From a virus: DNA of 22,663 nucleotides. Positions 1-7,798 of this stretch are shown piece by piece. The notes beneath the pieces were generated by a model. It made no database searches, was not told the origin of the DNA, and was given only the letters and a program-made list of their open reading frames with translations. Position numbers and translations under genes: made by a program. The stretch is taken from IMG/VR virus record IMGVR_UViG_3300028829_000081, positions 1 through 22,663 of that record. One strand, written 5' to 3'. Each line of letters opens with the position of its first letter. The first letter of the stretch is position 1.

Positions 1-2003
1 GCATCCTGCACAAAAGACTGTGATCGACTTGGTGTAGTCAAACTATTAGCAATCTCGGTCGGAACGTAGTTGCCAGACAAAGATCCATACTTGCCACCAA
101 ACACGTTCTCCGAATCAAACTCACCCATCTTGGTATAGTTCAACTCTTCCGTAAGAACTTTGACCTGATCATCAGTCAGGTTGTTTCCGTTGATGGCAAA
201 GGGCCGTCCGCCTGCGTTCATCTTTTGAACGGCCTCGTCAAAGAACTGAACCTGCCCTGGGGTCGAGGCCGACTGTGCGGTGTTGCTGATCGAGTCAAAC
301 AATCTTTGCGAGGCCATCGTAGTAGACATGTTGTCCACTGTGCGTAGGAACGCCTCCTTTGGATTACGAACCTCGCCCATCATTTCCCGCAGCACAGGAG
401 CTTGTTCCAAGAACGCCGAACGATCTTTTAACATTCCGTCTGCCAACTTAAACAGCGAGGTGCGCCCTACCACTTCCTTCGCGCCTTTCGCCACACCAGA
501 ACCAGCCTGTCTAGCAGCCGCCTCTGGCGTCAAACCAAAGGAGTTGACTGAAGACTTGTTAAATATGTCGTTGATAAACTGCGTGGCTTGTTGGTCCGCG
601 GTCTGAGTATCAATGGTCGGGGTCCGAGTTTGGATGACATCTATAATTTGTTGCTTGGCCTCTTTGTACTGAGGCATGGATTCTGGGTTTACATCTTGGA
701 ACTTCTTTGGATCTAAGTGTAGCTCGTACAGCCGTCGGATGTATGTCCCTTGATTGTTCTGGAACTGCTGTAAGAGTTCATCCTGTCGGGCAGGATCAAG
801 GTTTGGAGCAGAGCGAACAGAGTTTTCAAACTCTACGCTTAGATCATCGATCTTACTGCGCATGTTATCCACAGCAGTCCGGGCCTTGGCACCATAAACC
901 TTAGTAAAGTCATCCTTACTCATGTTGCCTGTGAGAAAGTCCATCGTGTCGTTGTACGCTCGTTGCGTGGCGGACTTGCCCCGACCTGTAAGACGTTGCA
1001 GGCGAATAGCTTTGCTAATTGCAGACTCATACTCGCGTAAAAGTTTAGATGCCGCTGCTTCTTGAGCCTCGGTCATGCCTTCCGCGGTACGAACAGCGGT
1101 GGTTATTTCGTTGGGTGCCAGCCCATCCGCGGTAAAGTTCTTCTTTAAGAAGTCCGCAGATTTAGGAAACAAACCTTTTGCTTTATCCCCTAAGTAATTC
1201 ATTCCAGCCGACAGGCCACGAGCCAAAGTCGGAACGCCCGACAGTTCTGTGCGGCCAATTCCTTGGATCACGGCCCCCGCTACAGGCAGCACAACTTCCC
1301 CAGCAAGGTTAAAGCCCGCGCCTTCTATACCAAGCCGGAACTTGTTTCTCAGCCGTACCGCTGCGAGCTCCTTTCCCGTTAGACCGAACTCATCTTCTGT
1401 TCTCATAAGATCTGGCATAGCGTCCCAGCTATCTGCCAAGGTGGTCATGGTGCTAGGAGACACCAACACATCTGCTATGCCTGTCCCTGCCGTGGTCAGA
1501 GCAGCGCGACCCGCTCTTGTTTGGGTCAAAGCTTTAGGCGCAGTTCTTCCAAACGATTGCGCGGCCTTACCGAACCATGTTCGAGCAGCGGGAATCGCGG
1601 TCCCTGATTGCAAAGCTTTACGAGCCTTGTCCGCTTTGGAAACAAGACTAAACACCCCTAACCCAGGGGTTGCGTATGTCGTAATAACTTCTGCGACTTT
1701 ACCTGCGGAGCGTTCTGGCACTAGGCCCAGACTGTCCTTCACGCCCTCAAAGGTGTCGGTGACTTTCTGTTGGGCCCCGTCTTCTATTAGATCAGCAGAC
1801 GCTAGACCCGCCGCTCCCAGTTCTGTCAAACCTTGACCGATGTTTACGATACCCGCACCAGCGCCACGGGCTATCGACCCGATGACCGTTTGATCCGACT
1901 CTTCGTCGGACGCGTCTTCTATCAGATCATCAAACAAACCACCACTTGAACCAGAAGGTGTCGGGCTGTCTGTTTTTAATAAGTCGTCGAACAAACCTGC
2001 CAT
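1..2003 (-). CDS. Large virion-associated protein, 3' end beyond window (partial)
   Basis: The frame is open from an ATG at 2003 to the window edge, giving 667 complete codons with no stop, so the C-terminus is missing. The start follows the previous stop (TAG, 2007-2005) by one base. It has no strong Shine-Dalgarno sequence, which suggests translational coupling. The N-terminus (residues 1-40) is acidic and contains the motif GLFDDL twice (about residues 3-8 and 22-27). Gly/Ala-rich, weakly hydrophobic stretches follow near residues 40-70, 105-122 and 225-250. The rest is mainly helical and charged, with a GTYIRRLYELH stretch near residue 420 and a GKYGSLSGNYVP stretch near the visible end. 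I do not recognise a catalytic domain. Its size, its place at the end of the structural block and its helical character suggest an internal or ejected virion protein. That role is inference; a polyvalent-type protein with an enzyme domain further left is possible. Confidence 0.85.
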   Translation of the reverse strand, partial: MAGLFDDLLKTDSPTPSGSSGGLFDDLIEDASDEESDQTVIGSIARGAGAGIVNIGQGLTELGAAGLASADLIEDGAQQKVTDTFEGVKDSLGLVPERSAGKVAEVITTYATPGLGVFSLVSKADKARKALQSGTAIPAARTWFGKAAQSFGRTAPKALTQTRAGRAALTTAGTGIADVLVSPSTMTTLADSWDAMPDLMRTEDEFGLTGKELAAVRLRNKFRLGIEGAGFNLAGEVVLPVAGAVIQGIGRTELSGVPTLARGLSAGMNYLGDKAKGLFPKSADFLKKNFTADGLAPNEITTAVRTAEGMTEAQEAAASKLLREYESAISKAIRLQRLTGRGKSATQRAYNDTMDFLTGNMSKDDFTKVYGAKARTAVDNMRSKIDDLSVEFENSVRSAPNLDPARQDELLQQFQNNQGTYIRRLYELHLDPKKFQDVNPESMPQYKEAKQQIIDVIQTRTPTIDTQTADQQATQFINDIFNKSSVNSFGLTPEAAARQAGSGVAKGAKEVVGRTSLFKLADGMLKDRSAFLEQAPVLREMMGEVRNPKEAFLRTVDNMSTTMASQRLFDSISNTAQSASTPGQVQFFDEAVQKMNAGGRPFAINGNNLTDDQVKVLTEELNYTKMGEFDSENVFGGKYGSLSGNYVPTEIANSLTTPSRSQSFVQD

Positions 2004-2004
2004 A

Positions 2005-2580
2005 CTATTCAAGCCCCGCTACATCATACCCTTTATTTTTAAGTCGTGTTAGCATAACGCTTTTCAACTCTGGTTTGGTTTTAAGAACACTTTTGTACTC
2101 AGCTATAGCTTGTTCTTGAGTAGGTATATCGGCCTCAGTGATTTCTTCAGAGACTACTTGATCCAAATATGTGTTTAACTTAGAGGGGTCAAGTTGACCA
2201 CTGTCATCCAGAAGAGCAGGGTAATCAAACGGACTGCGAACAATAAGCTCTTTTAAACGAGTTCTTTCTCTGGTTGATGTGTATTTGTCTGACCCTATAT
2301 TTCGGGCGCCAACAAGCTGTAAATCCCTGCCAAATTTTGTTTCAGCATCTTCTAATTGAAACGCTCGATTCATCGCAGCTAGTTTAACTTTATCTGTACG
2401 CGCTTGCTGAGTGGCTCGATCTTGCTTCATCATCTTCGTGCCCGCAAGCAACCCGTTGGCTATGTTGGACAGAGCATTGGGGCTTTCGCCCGCGGCTATA
2501 GCAAATCCAATCATTGCCATGTTGTGCCACATTTCCTTCTCAGCGTCTTTGTCTTTCATGCCTAGCATTTCGCTAAACAT
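2005..2580 (-). CDS. Small helical phage protein, possibly the C-terminal part of the upstream gene
   Basis: This 191-aa frame runs from an ATG at 2580 to TAG at 2005. The protein is almost wholly helical, with a conserved-looking opening: an acidic-basic segment, then MWHNMAMIGFAIAAGESPNAL (given here only as a motif, about residues 17-37), then a charged coiled-coil-like middle. It overlaps the end of the 710-aa gene by 19 bases, in the -1 frame relative to that gene. The same frame stays open for 16 codons upstream of the ATG, and that stretch (KLVSQKAYEK just before the Met) reads like protein. The upstream gene's last residues (SPKRRMRKCLAKC) do not. The simplest reading is one protein of about 900 residues broken by a frame change near 2594-2600. 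Independent initiation is also possible, since an AAAGG sequence lies about 11 bases upstream of the ATG. The function is unknown; a virion component is likely from context. Confidence 0.75.
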   Translation of the reverse strand: MFSEMLGMKDKDAEKEMWHNMAMIGFAIAAGESPNALSNIANGLLAGTKMMKQDRATQQARTDKVKLAAMNRAFQLEDAETKFGRDLQLVGARNIGSDKYTSTRERTRLKELIVRSPFDYPALLDDSGQLDPSKLNTYLDQVVSEEITEADIPTQEQAIAEYKSVLKTKPELKSVMLTRLKNKGYDVAGLE

Positions 2581-4694
2581 TTTCTCATACGCCTTTTGGG
2601 AGACAAGTTTACTTCTTGGCCCGTCATCTCAGTAAAGATTTGATTGGACGTATCTGTTGCTTTTTCCTCTGGCGTTTTATTTGAATTAGCAATTTCTACA
2701 ATAGGCTGGAGGTTCGAGGGCCCAGATCTACCCGCATTCTCCGCCGCTTCTCTTCGTTGCTCTGGGGTTAAGTCAGGAGTCGTTTGATCGCCGCCTACTT
2801 CCTCGTCAGCGGTTTCTACAGCCGCCGCTTCTGCTTCGGCTTCTACAACCTCGGGTTTTGCTGCGGCTTCCGCCTTTTGGAGTTGTTGCGCCTCAATCTC
2901 ATCCAGTGCATAGGGCACATCTTTAAATGGTTTAGTCCTACTAAGAACTTGATCCACCGCAGAGGGTGGAGCCTCGGGTTCTTTGGCCGCAATCTCACGA
3001 GATTCTCTCGCGGCCTTCGCCGCTAAATCTAAAAACTCTCCAGATCCTGTTGCTTCAAACCTTTGCTGCGCATCCTCGGCAACGCGTTCAGCTTCCATTT
3101 GAGGCTGTACGTTCGTGTCGAAGTTGTACTGATCTATAACCATCTTCTGCACGTTAGCTTCTGCTTTTGATCCGCCTCCTAGCATGATCTCCGCATTGCC
3201 TCCGCGTGGGCGGATGGCCCCTGTTTCTGGGTTGTAGTCAAAGACAGACATACCCATCGTGCCCTGATTTAAGGTCACTGGAACAAAACCGTCGTCCTCC
3301 GCAGCTGCGGCTAGTTCTTCGGAAGCAAGTTGATTTGCGTCCAATAATGGGGAATCAGGGCCCAGAGCATTGGCTATCGTTCCTTGCGTGTCTCCACTGT
3401 CAATACGAGCATTAGCTTCATCAGACAAAAGCGCCCGAGCTTGAGCCAATATCTCATCGTTTGGATCCGGAGCGGGTCCTTGTTGCGCCGCCAACATAAG
3501 CTCTGTTGCCAAGCCCGCACTCGGAGGTTGCGCCATGGCGTTGCGAACAGCCGGAGTATTGAGTTCCGTTGCGCCGATAGTAGGTGGAATAAACCCTTCT
3601 GTCTGTACATCCTGTTGAGGAACAAAAGCCTTAGACAACTCTCCAGGGAACATTACAGGATCTTGAGCCGCTACGGCTTCTGGGGCACTCGGCTCAAACA
3701 ACCTATTAAGACGAGTCCCAACAACAGCGTCTCCTGGCCTAGTTCTAACGCTATCTTCTATGAGTTGAGCCTCTTCCACCAATGCGTCTCGTTGACCCAT
3801 AAGATCTGGAATCGCATCGTTTAACTTCATTAATGTACTTGCTTTAACGCGCAAATATTCGCCAGGTTCTGAAAACCCTGGGATGTTAATAATGTATTCT
3901 TGTTCAACTTCTCCAGAGTCGTTGCTTTCAGGAGGTGAAGAAGGCGGCAATATAGGGCTGGTTAAGTCCGATGCACCCACCATCAAATCTTCTGAACCCG
4001 TCGGCACACCCGCCAACACAGGGCGTTGCGACTCAACCGAAGGCCCCGACGTAAGTGTTTGCTCCACGTTAGATCCACTAGAAACAGGAGGCTGCATTAA
4101 AGAAGCTACACCTTGAGCGGCCTCTGGGTTCACATTGCTGGGCATTAACTCCGCCGTGGGCAACGAAACAGGAATCGCGGCAGTCTGCTGACTTGGATCT
4201 CTGAACGTCCGGTCCCCGCCAAGCTCAGGGTAATTTCTATTAATATAACTCTCTGGACGATTTAATTTGTAGTTAGGAGATTCTCCTAACGGTCTAAAGG
4301 AACTTTCAAGATTAGGATCTAACAAGCGAGACGAAGCGGCAGACACAAGATCGGAAGCTTCGCTTGCTCCATACCCACGTTGCGTCAAAATCTCTATGAT
4401 CTTGTCTTGCGCCATCTCCAACGTAATGTCCGCTCGGGCATCACCAAATATCTGCTCTTTAAAGTTTGGATCAGTGTTTGTAATGAAGCGTTGAATCAAT
4501 GCAGAAACCTCTGCCACATTGTCCGTGTCCGACAGTTGCCCAGAAGCAATACCCGCAAAGTTTACTCCGCCACCACGCTCAAACTTCTGTACCTCATTCA
4601 TTAACGGCTCGGACGAAGTCATGATACCGCTCATCTGGGACAAACGGTTTCTTGCGCCTCGATTCGAAAAGAGCTTTCTGTCGTTTACGTTCAT
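2562..4694 (-). CDS. Putative virion structural protein, 710 aa, possibly truncated by frameshift
   Basis: The ATG at 4694 lies five bases after an AAGGAG Shine-Dalgarno sequence (4705-4700) that overlaps the upstream stop codon. The N-terminus (residues 1-45) has a basic segment (DRKLFSNRGARNRL), then MSGIMTSSEPLMNEVQKFERGGG. I recall this layout from the start of large virion proteins in other marine phages. The middle (about 160-420) is Pro/Ser/Gln-rich and probably disordered. The C-terminal third is strongly acidic and Ala/Glu-rich (about 610-660). No enzyme motif is visible. The last 13 codons differ in character from the preceding sequence, and the next gene continues in the -1 frame, so the annotated end is suspect. 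Neighbours on both sides are also low-complexity virion-type genes, so an internal, ejection or assembly role is my inference. Confidence 0.82.
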   Translation of the reverse strand: MNVNDRKLFSNRGARNRLSQMSGIMTSSEPLMNEVQKFERGGGVNFAGIASGQLSDTDNVAEVSALIQRFITNTDPNFKEQIFGDARADITLEMAQDKIIEILTQRGYGASEASDLVSAASSRLLDPNLESSFRPLGESPNYKLNRPESYINRNYPELGGDRTFRDPSQQTAAIPVSLPTAELMPSNVNPEAAQGVASLMQPPVSSGSNVEQTLTSGPSVESQRPVLAGVPTGSEDLMVGASDLTSPILPPSSPPESNDSGEVEQEYIINIPGFSEPGEYLRVKASTLMKLNDAIPDLMGQRDALVEEAQLIEDSVRTRPGDAVVGTRLNRLFEPSAPEAVAAQDPVMFPGELSKAFVPQQDVQTEGFIPPTIGATELNTPAVRNAMAQPPSAGLATELMLAAQQGPAPDPNDEILAQARALLSDEANARIDSGDTQGTIANALGPDSPLLDANQLASEELAAAAEDDGFVPVTLNQGTMGMSVFDYNPETGAIRPRGGNAEIMLGGGSKAEANVQKMVIDQYNFDTNVQPQMEAERVAEDAQQRFEATGSGEFLDLAAKAARESREIAAKEPEAPPSAVDQVLSRTKPFKDVPYALDEIEAQQLQKAEAAAKPEVVEAEAEAAAVETADEEVGGDQTTPDLTPEQRREAAENAGRSGPSNLQPIVEIANSNKTPEEKATDTSNQIFTEMTGQEVNLSPKRRMRKCLAKC

Positions 4695-4703
4695 AGTAAC
4701 TCC

Positions 4704-6140
4704 TTACTGTCCTGCGCGGTACATACCGTAAAGTCCGGTGGCTAACCCGCCAGCCTGTGACATGAAACTTGGGCTCGGCGTAGAAGCCTGCGTGAAACTT
4801 GACTGACCAATCGGCATACCTTGGTAAATATCTGAGTAGAAACCAAGCTCCTGCATCGGCTGTTGATACTGTTGATACTGGTTTGCGAACTGCGCGTCCA
4901 GAATTGCCTGCTGTTGCTGCTGCTCCTGACCACCGATGTTCATCAAAGTGTTCATATCGTTTAGGTTCAGACCCTGTTGCGCCTCGCCAAGCTGCGCTTG
5001 CTGCATGCCCAAGGATCCTAGACCCTGACCAACACCCGCAATGCCCGATCCCAACTGGCCGTACTGACCAGCAATCGCGCCCATCTGACCTGCGCCCGCC
5101 AGTCCCATTTGACCGTACTGCTGACCCATCTGACCAACTTGAGCACCCAAACCTGCCGCCTGACCTGCGCCCTGCATGCCCATCTGTGCGCCCTGCATGC
5201 CAAGTCCAGCACCTTGGCCCTGCGTTCCCGCCGCCATTTGAGCGCCTGCCAGTCCCATTTGGCCCGCTGATTGAGCGCCTTGCATGCCCATTTGTGCACC
5301 TTGCATCTGAGCCTGACCCGCTTGCTGTGCCGCGCCCATACCCATCTGCGCGGATTGCGCACCCATGGCTCCGGCTTGACCCGCCGCCTGCATGCCCTGC
5401 CCAGTGCCAGCAAGATTAAGTTGTCCACTCGTGGCACGGTTTGCTGCGGCCTGACCAAGGCCCGCCAGCCCAAGCTGCGTAGCCTGTGCCGCGGTGTTCG
5501 CACCCGCTTGTGTACCTTGCATAGCCGCTTGTCCGGCTTGACCTGCTGCCGACATACCCGTCTGCGTAGCTTGCAACCCTGTGCCCGCACCCGCTTGACC
5601 AAGTTGACCCATAAGACCCGCCGCTGATTGCTGCCGACCTTTGGCCGCTTCGTATGCGGCTTGAGCTCGTTGAGACGCGCTCTCATATCCAGCCTGACGC
5701 ATTCCCGCAGCAGTCTTAGCCTGCTGGTCTAACACGTTTCGACTAATCTCCGCGCCTTCAATACCTTGGCGCGAGCCACCAAAGGCCCCCGCACCAACGG
5801 CTGTTGCACCAAGTTGATTCTGTTGTTGTTGCCCAGCGCGAGCCACATCCGCCATAGCGGCGTCAATCACCGACTGCTCGTATGGGTTCATGTAATCGCC
5901 AATAGCTGACGGATCAAACTCTGCCGCCGACCCTTGAAGGCCGGATATACCAGCCTGTGCCGCGCTTAAACCAAACTGGCCTAGCTCGTCAGCCGCACTA
6001 CCAGCCTTTAAAATGTTCTGCGCGGTCTGCTGCCCTTGGCTTTCCATGCGCTGCCCGTATTCAGGCAACTGTTCCAATGCCCCAAGACCTACGCCCTCGG
6101 CCTTTCGACCTAAATTCATTACGTCTGCGCCTGCACCCAT
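4704..6140 (-). CDS. Gly/Gln/Ala/Met-rich repeat protein, probable C-terminal part of a virion protein
   Basis: This 478-aa frame has three parts. Residues 1-170 hold a helical region with a conserved-looking core (MNPYEQSVIDAAMADVARAG, then QQQQNQLG and GAGAFGGSRQGIEGAE). I recall this signature from other marine phage structural genes. Residues about 170-390 are a long run of short Gln/Gly/Met units such as MQGAQMGMQGAQ. The C-terminal tail (about 390-478) contains Gln-rich stretches, then LGFYSDIYQGMPIGQSS and a final Gly/Ala segment. The annotated ATG at 6140 lacks a Shine-Dalgarno sequence and sits 37 bases after the previous stop, an unusually long gap here. The frame stays open for 28 codons upstream with protein-like sequence (KASDIQDIGALAQRAG). 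I therefore think it is continuous with the 197-aa gene upstream. Its function is unknown; a virion or ejection protein is likely from context. Confidence 0.8.
   Translation of the reverse strand: MGAGADVMNLGRKAEGVGLGALEQLPEYGQRMESQGQQTAQNILKAGSAADELGQFGLSAAQAGISGLQGSAAEFDPSAIGDYMNPYEQSVIDAAMADVARAGQQQQNQLGATAVGAGAFGGSRQGIEGAEISRNVLDQQAKTAAGMRQAGYESASQRAQAAYEAAKGRQQSAAGLMGQLGQAGAGTGLQATQTGMSAAGQAGQAAMQGTQAGANTAAQATQLGLAGLGQAAANRATSGQLNLAGTGQGMQAAGQAGAMGAQSAQMGMGAAQQAGQAQMQGAQMGMQGAQSAGQMGLAGAQMAAGTQGQGAGLGMQGAQMGMQGAGQAAGLGAQVGQMGQQYGQMGLAGAGQMGAIAGQYGQLGSGIAGVGQGLGSLGMQQAQLGEAQQGLNLNDMNTLMNIGGQEQQQQQAILDAQFANQYQQYQQPMQELGFYSDIYQGMPIGQSSFTQASTPSPSFMSQAGGLATGLYGMYRAGQ
5000..5620 (-). repeat. 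Low-complexity Gln/Gly/Met/Ala coding repeats
   Basis: This region encodes many short units of the type M-Q-G-A-Q-M-G or G-Q-A-G-Q-A, about 3-7 residues apart. Repeated DNA words such as cttgcatgcccat and ctgcatgccca recur. The segment is prone to misassembly and to length variation between relatives. Confidence 0.82.
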
Positions 6141-6177
6141 ACCTGCGCGTTGTGCTAACGCACCAATGTCTTGGATG

Positions 6178-6771
6178 TCAGAAGCTTTCCTGTCCAGCTT
6201 GTACGCCCATGTTTGAAGCGTCTGCTATTCCGCGAACGCCACCCGCCGCAGCAAGTTCACCACGTTGCCCAGCTTCTATTACGCCTTGACGGCCTAGCGC
6301 AGCAACATCTACCCCTGCTTGAGCAGCCGCTTGTACTTCAGGAATTGCACCTTGTAATTGCTCAACAGCAAAATCACGATAAGGAACAGCCCCAGTATAT
6401 GAGTCCGTCACCATTTGCTGCGCCGCAGCTAACGGGTTGTACCCCTGCTGCATTGTTTGCAACGCAGTACCAAGACCCGTGACCCCCGCTCCTACGCTCC
6501 CGGCTCCCGCTTGTAGCATTGGCAAGTACGAACCAACACCGGATTGCGCTAGTTGCGTTGCTTGCGTTTGAAGAGGGGTTCTGCCTGCAACCTGTCGGTT
6601 AGGCATTTGAAGGTCAGCAAGTTGTTGGTCGGTTAATTGTCCCGACCGAGCTCGATACTGACGCATTGCCTCGTCGAGAATCCCAGTATAGTTGGAATCC
6701 GCCGTAGACATATAGTTTTTCATCCAATCAGGAATATCCTGAATGCTTGTTTGTGTACTACCTTCGGCCAT
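6178..6771 (-). CDS. N-terminal part of the Gln/Gly-rich virion protein (197 aa)
   Basis: The gene starts at an ATG sharing a base with the stop of the preceding gene (TAATG at 6773-6769), so it is translationally coupled. The first 40 residues contain IPDWMKNYMSTADSNYTG, a typical virion protein opening. A Gln-rich helical region (QLTDQQLADLQ, PLQTQATQLAQ) follows, then Ala/Gly/Gln-rich sequence like that of the next gene. The C-terminus ends in a TGA at 6180-6178 right after a GGAAAGC run. Deleting one A from that run joins the reading frame directly to the 478-aa gene, giving VQAGQEASDIQDIGALAQ across the join. The combined product would be about 690 residues. Alone it is probably an incomplete protein; an independent small structural protein cannot be excluded. 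Confidence 0.78.
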   Translation of the reverse strand: MAEGSTQTSIQDIPDWMKNYMSTADSNYTGILDEAMRQYRARSGQLTDQQLADLQMPNRQVAGRTPLQTQATQLAQSGVGSYLPMLQAGAGSVGAGVTGLGTALQTMQQGYNPLAAAQQMVTDSYTGAVPYRDFAVEQLQGAIPEVQAAAQAGVDVAALGRQGVIEAGQRGELAAAGGVRGIADASNMGVQAGQESF

Positions 6772-7577
6772 TATGCTGCACCTCGCTCAAAATCTCGCAT
6801 CATGGCGTACATTTTAGCCGCGCCCTGCTCTCGATTACCGTTTCCTGCGCCTTTAACTGCGCGTTCTGTCATTACAAATTCACCATCAGACAACGCGGCG
6901 TCCTGCACAGGCTGTCCATCTTGGTATATCGTAGCCGGAATAGAATCGCTGCGCCCCGTCCCTGGGCCCTCGATGTATCCACCTTGGGCAAAACCCTCAG
7001 AACGCGGAGGCAAGCCATCTGGGTATTCAAACTGATGCTTGCGCCTAAACATTTCTTCGTATTCGTCTCGGGCCTCTGGAGTGCTAAAGCGTCTTCCAGT
7101 ATATCTATCGACATACAACTCTTGATTTAACCCGCTTTTTGGTTTCGTAAGCTCCTCAACCGCACCAAGGGCCGTGAGCCCCGTATAAAGCATCATCGGA
7201 TTACCTCCGAGAACCTTGTCCATAATACCTTTTTCAGCAACCTTCTGTGAGCCTTGAGCTAAGAGGTTAGCTTGCGTTGTGCCTTGTATTGCTTGAGCCG
7301 CGGCTTGTTGAGTTGCCATCTGTTGCAAACCAGCCTGCGTACCTAAACCAAGAGATCCAAACCCTCCGGTAATTGCGCTTCCAATTCCAGAGCCCTGTAT
7401 CGCAGGTCCAAAGACCTTAGCTCCAACTCCAGCAATCAAAGCGTCCTTAATAGCGTCTTTGGGTTTCTTCTTATCAATGATTAAACCGCCCAAGCCGGAT
7501 CCAATGGCCGAGGCTACCGCTCCACCGCCGGGAATTAATAACCCTGCTATGCCACCTAATATAGATCCTAAACTCAT
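6771..7577 (-). CDS. Gly-rich virion structural protein with SDSIPA/GEFVMT C-terminal motif
   Basis: This 268-aa protein has a Gly/Ala/Ile-rich hydrophobic N-terminus (residues 1-35) that could insert into a membrane. A Gln/Ala-rich helical region follows (about 75-115). The conserved-looking C-terminal module has IEGPGTGRSDSIPA (about residue 200), SDGEFVMTERAVKGAGNGNREQGAAKMYAMM (described as a motif only) and a terminal FERG. I recall this arrangement from structural genes of many uncultured marine phages, where no enzymatic activity is assigned. A YVDRYTGRRFSTPEARDEY segment lies near residue 155. The start codon overlaps the zinc-ribbon gene's stop (TAATG), and the stop overlaps the next start in the same way. 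A virion protein associated with the tail or with ejection is my inference from position and the hydrophobic N-terminus. Confidence 0.85.
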   Translation of the reverse strand: MSLGSILGGIAGLLIPGGGAVASAIGSGLGGLIIDKKKPKDAIKDALIAGVGAKVFGPAIQGSGIGSAITGGFGSLGLGTQAGLQQMATQQAAAQAIQGTTQANLLAQGSQKVAEKGIMDKVLGGNPMMLYTGLTALGAVEELTKPKSGLNQELYVDRYTGRRFSTPEARDEYEEMFRRKHQFEYPDGLPPRSEGFAQGGYIEGPGTGRSDSIPATIYQDGQPVQDAALSDGEFVMTERAVKGAGNGNREQGAAKMYAMMRDFERGAA

Positions 7578-7798
7578 TACGCTTCCCCTTTGATAGCTTC
7601 AGGCGCGGTCACAGTAATCATCGTGCTACGTTTTTCTGCGCCTGTCCAAGCCTGTCCACAATCTGGACAATTACCATCAGGGTAGCTTGCAATTTCTTCC
7701 GGCGTGTCAACCGCGTTCGTACAGTTCACACAATGGACTGTATCAGAACTTGTCGAAGGTTTCCAGCGGGAGCCGTCTGGCATTATAATTACACTCAT
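7577..7798 (-). CDS. Small zinc-ribbon protein
   Basis: This 73-aa protein has two CxxC pairs, Cys23/Cys26 (HCVNC) and Cys44/Cys47 (NCPDCG), spaced as in a zinc ribbon. The C-terminus is a short polar tail. Its ATG overlaps the preceding stop in an ATGA arrangement (7798-7795), and its own stop overlaps the next start. This places it in a tightly coupled string of tail genes. Zinc binding follows from the established four-cysteine ribbon pattern; no DNA-binding or enzyme feature is otherwise visible. It could be a structural zinc protein of the tail or an assembly factor. The partner is unknown. Confidence 0.82.
   Translation of the reverse strand: MSVIIMPDGSRWKPSTSSDTVHCVNCTNAVDTPEEIASYPDGNCPDCGQAWTGAEKRSTMITVTAPEAIKGEA

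Noticed and set aside
1249-1836. 195-codon plus-strand frame opposite the large partial gene
   Set aside because: It is antisense to a long open frame with clear protein character, has no Shine-Dalgarno sequence, and its composition is what a reverse-frame shadow produces.
2592-2601. Canonical -1 slippery heptamer CCCAAAA
   Set aside because: The sequence is present, but in the zero frame its codons are CCC and AAA, the wrong phase for a canonical X-XXY-YYZ slip. I keep the split-gene finding but not this mechanism as established.
4799-5419. 206-codon plus-strand and 222-codon minus-strand frames in the Gln/Gly-rich region
   Set aside because: Low-complexity repeats keep several frames open. 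Only the 478-aa frame has conserved-looking flanks and fits its neighbours.
6178-6192. prfB-type +1 frameshift at CTTCTGAC
   Set aside because: The upstream AGGAAAG and TGAC context are suggestive, but TTC does not re-pair to TCT as CTT does to TTT. A one-base indel explains the data more simply.
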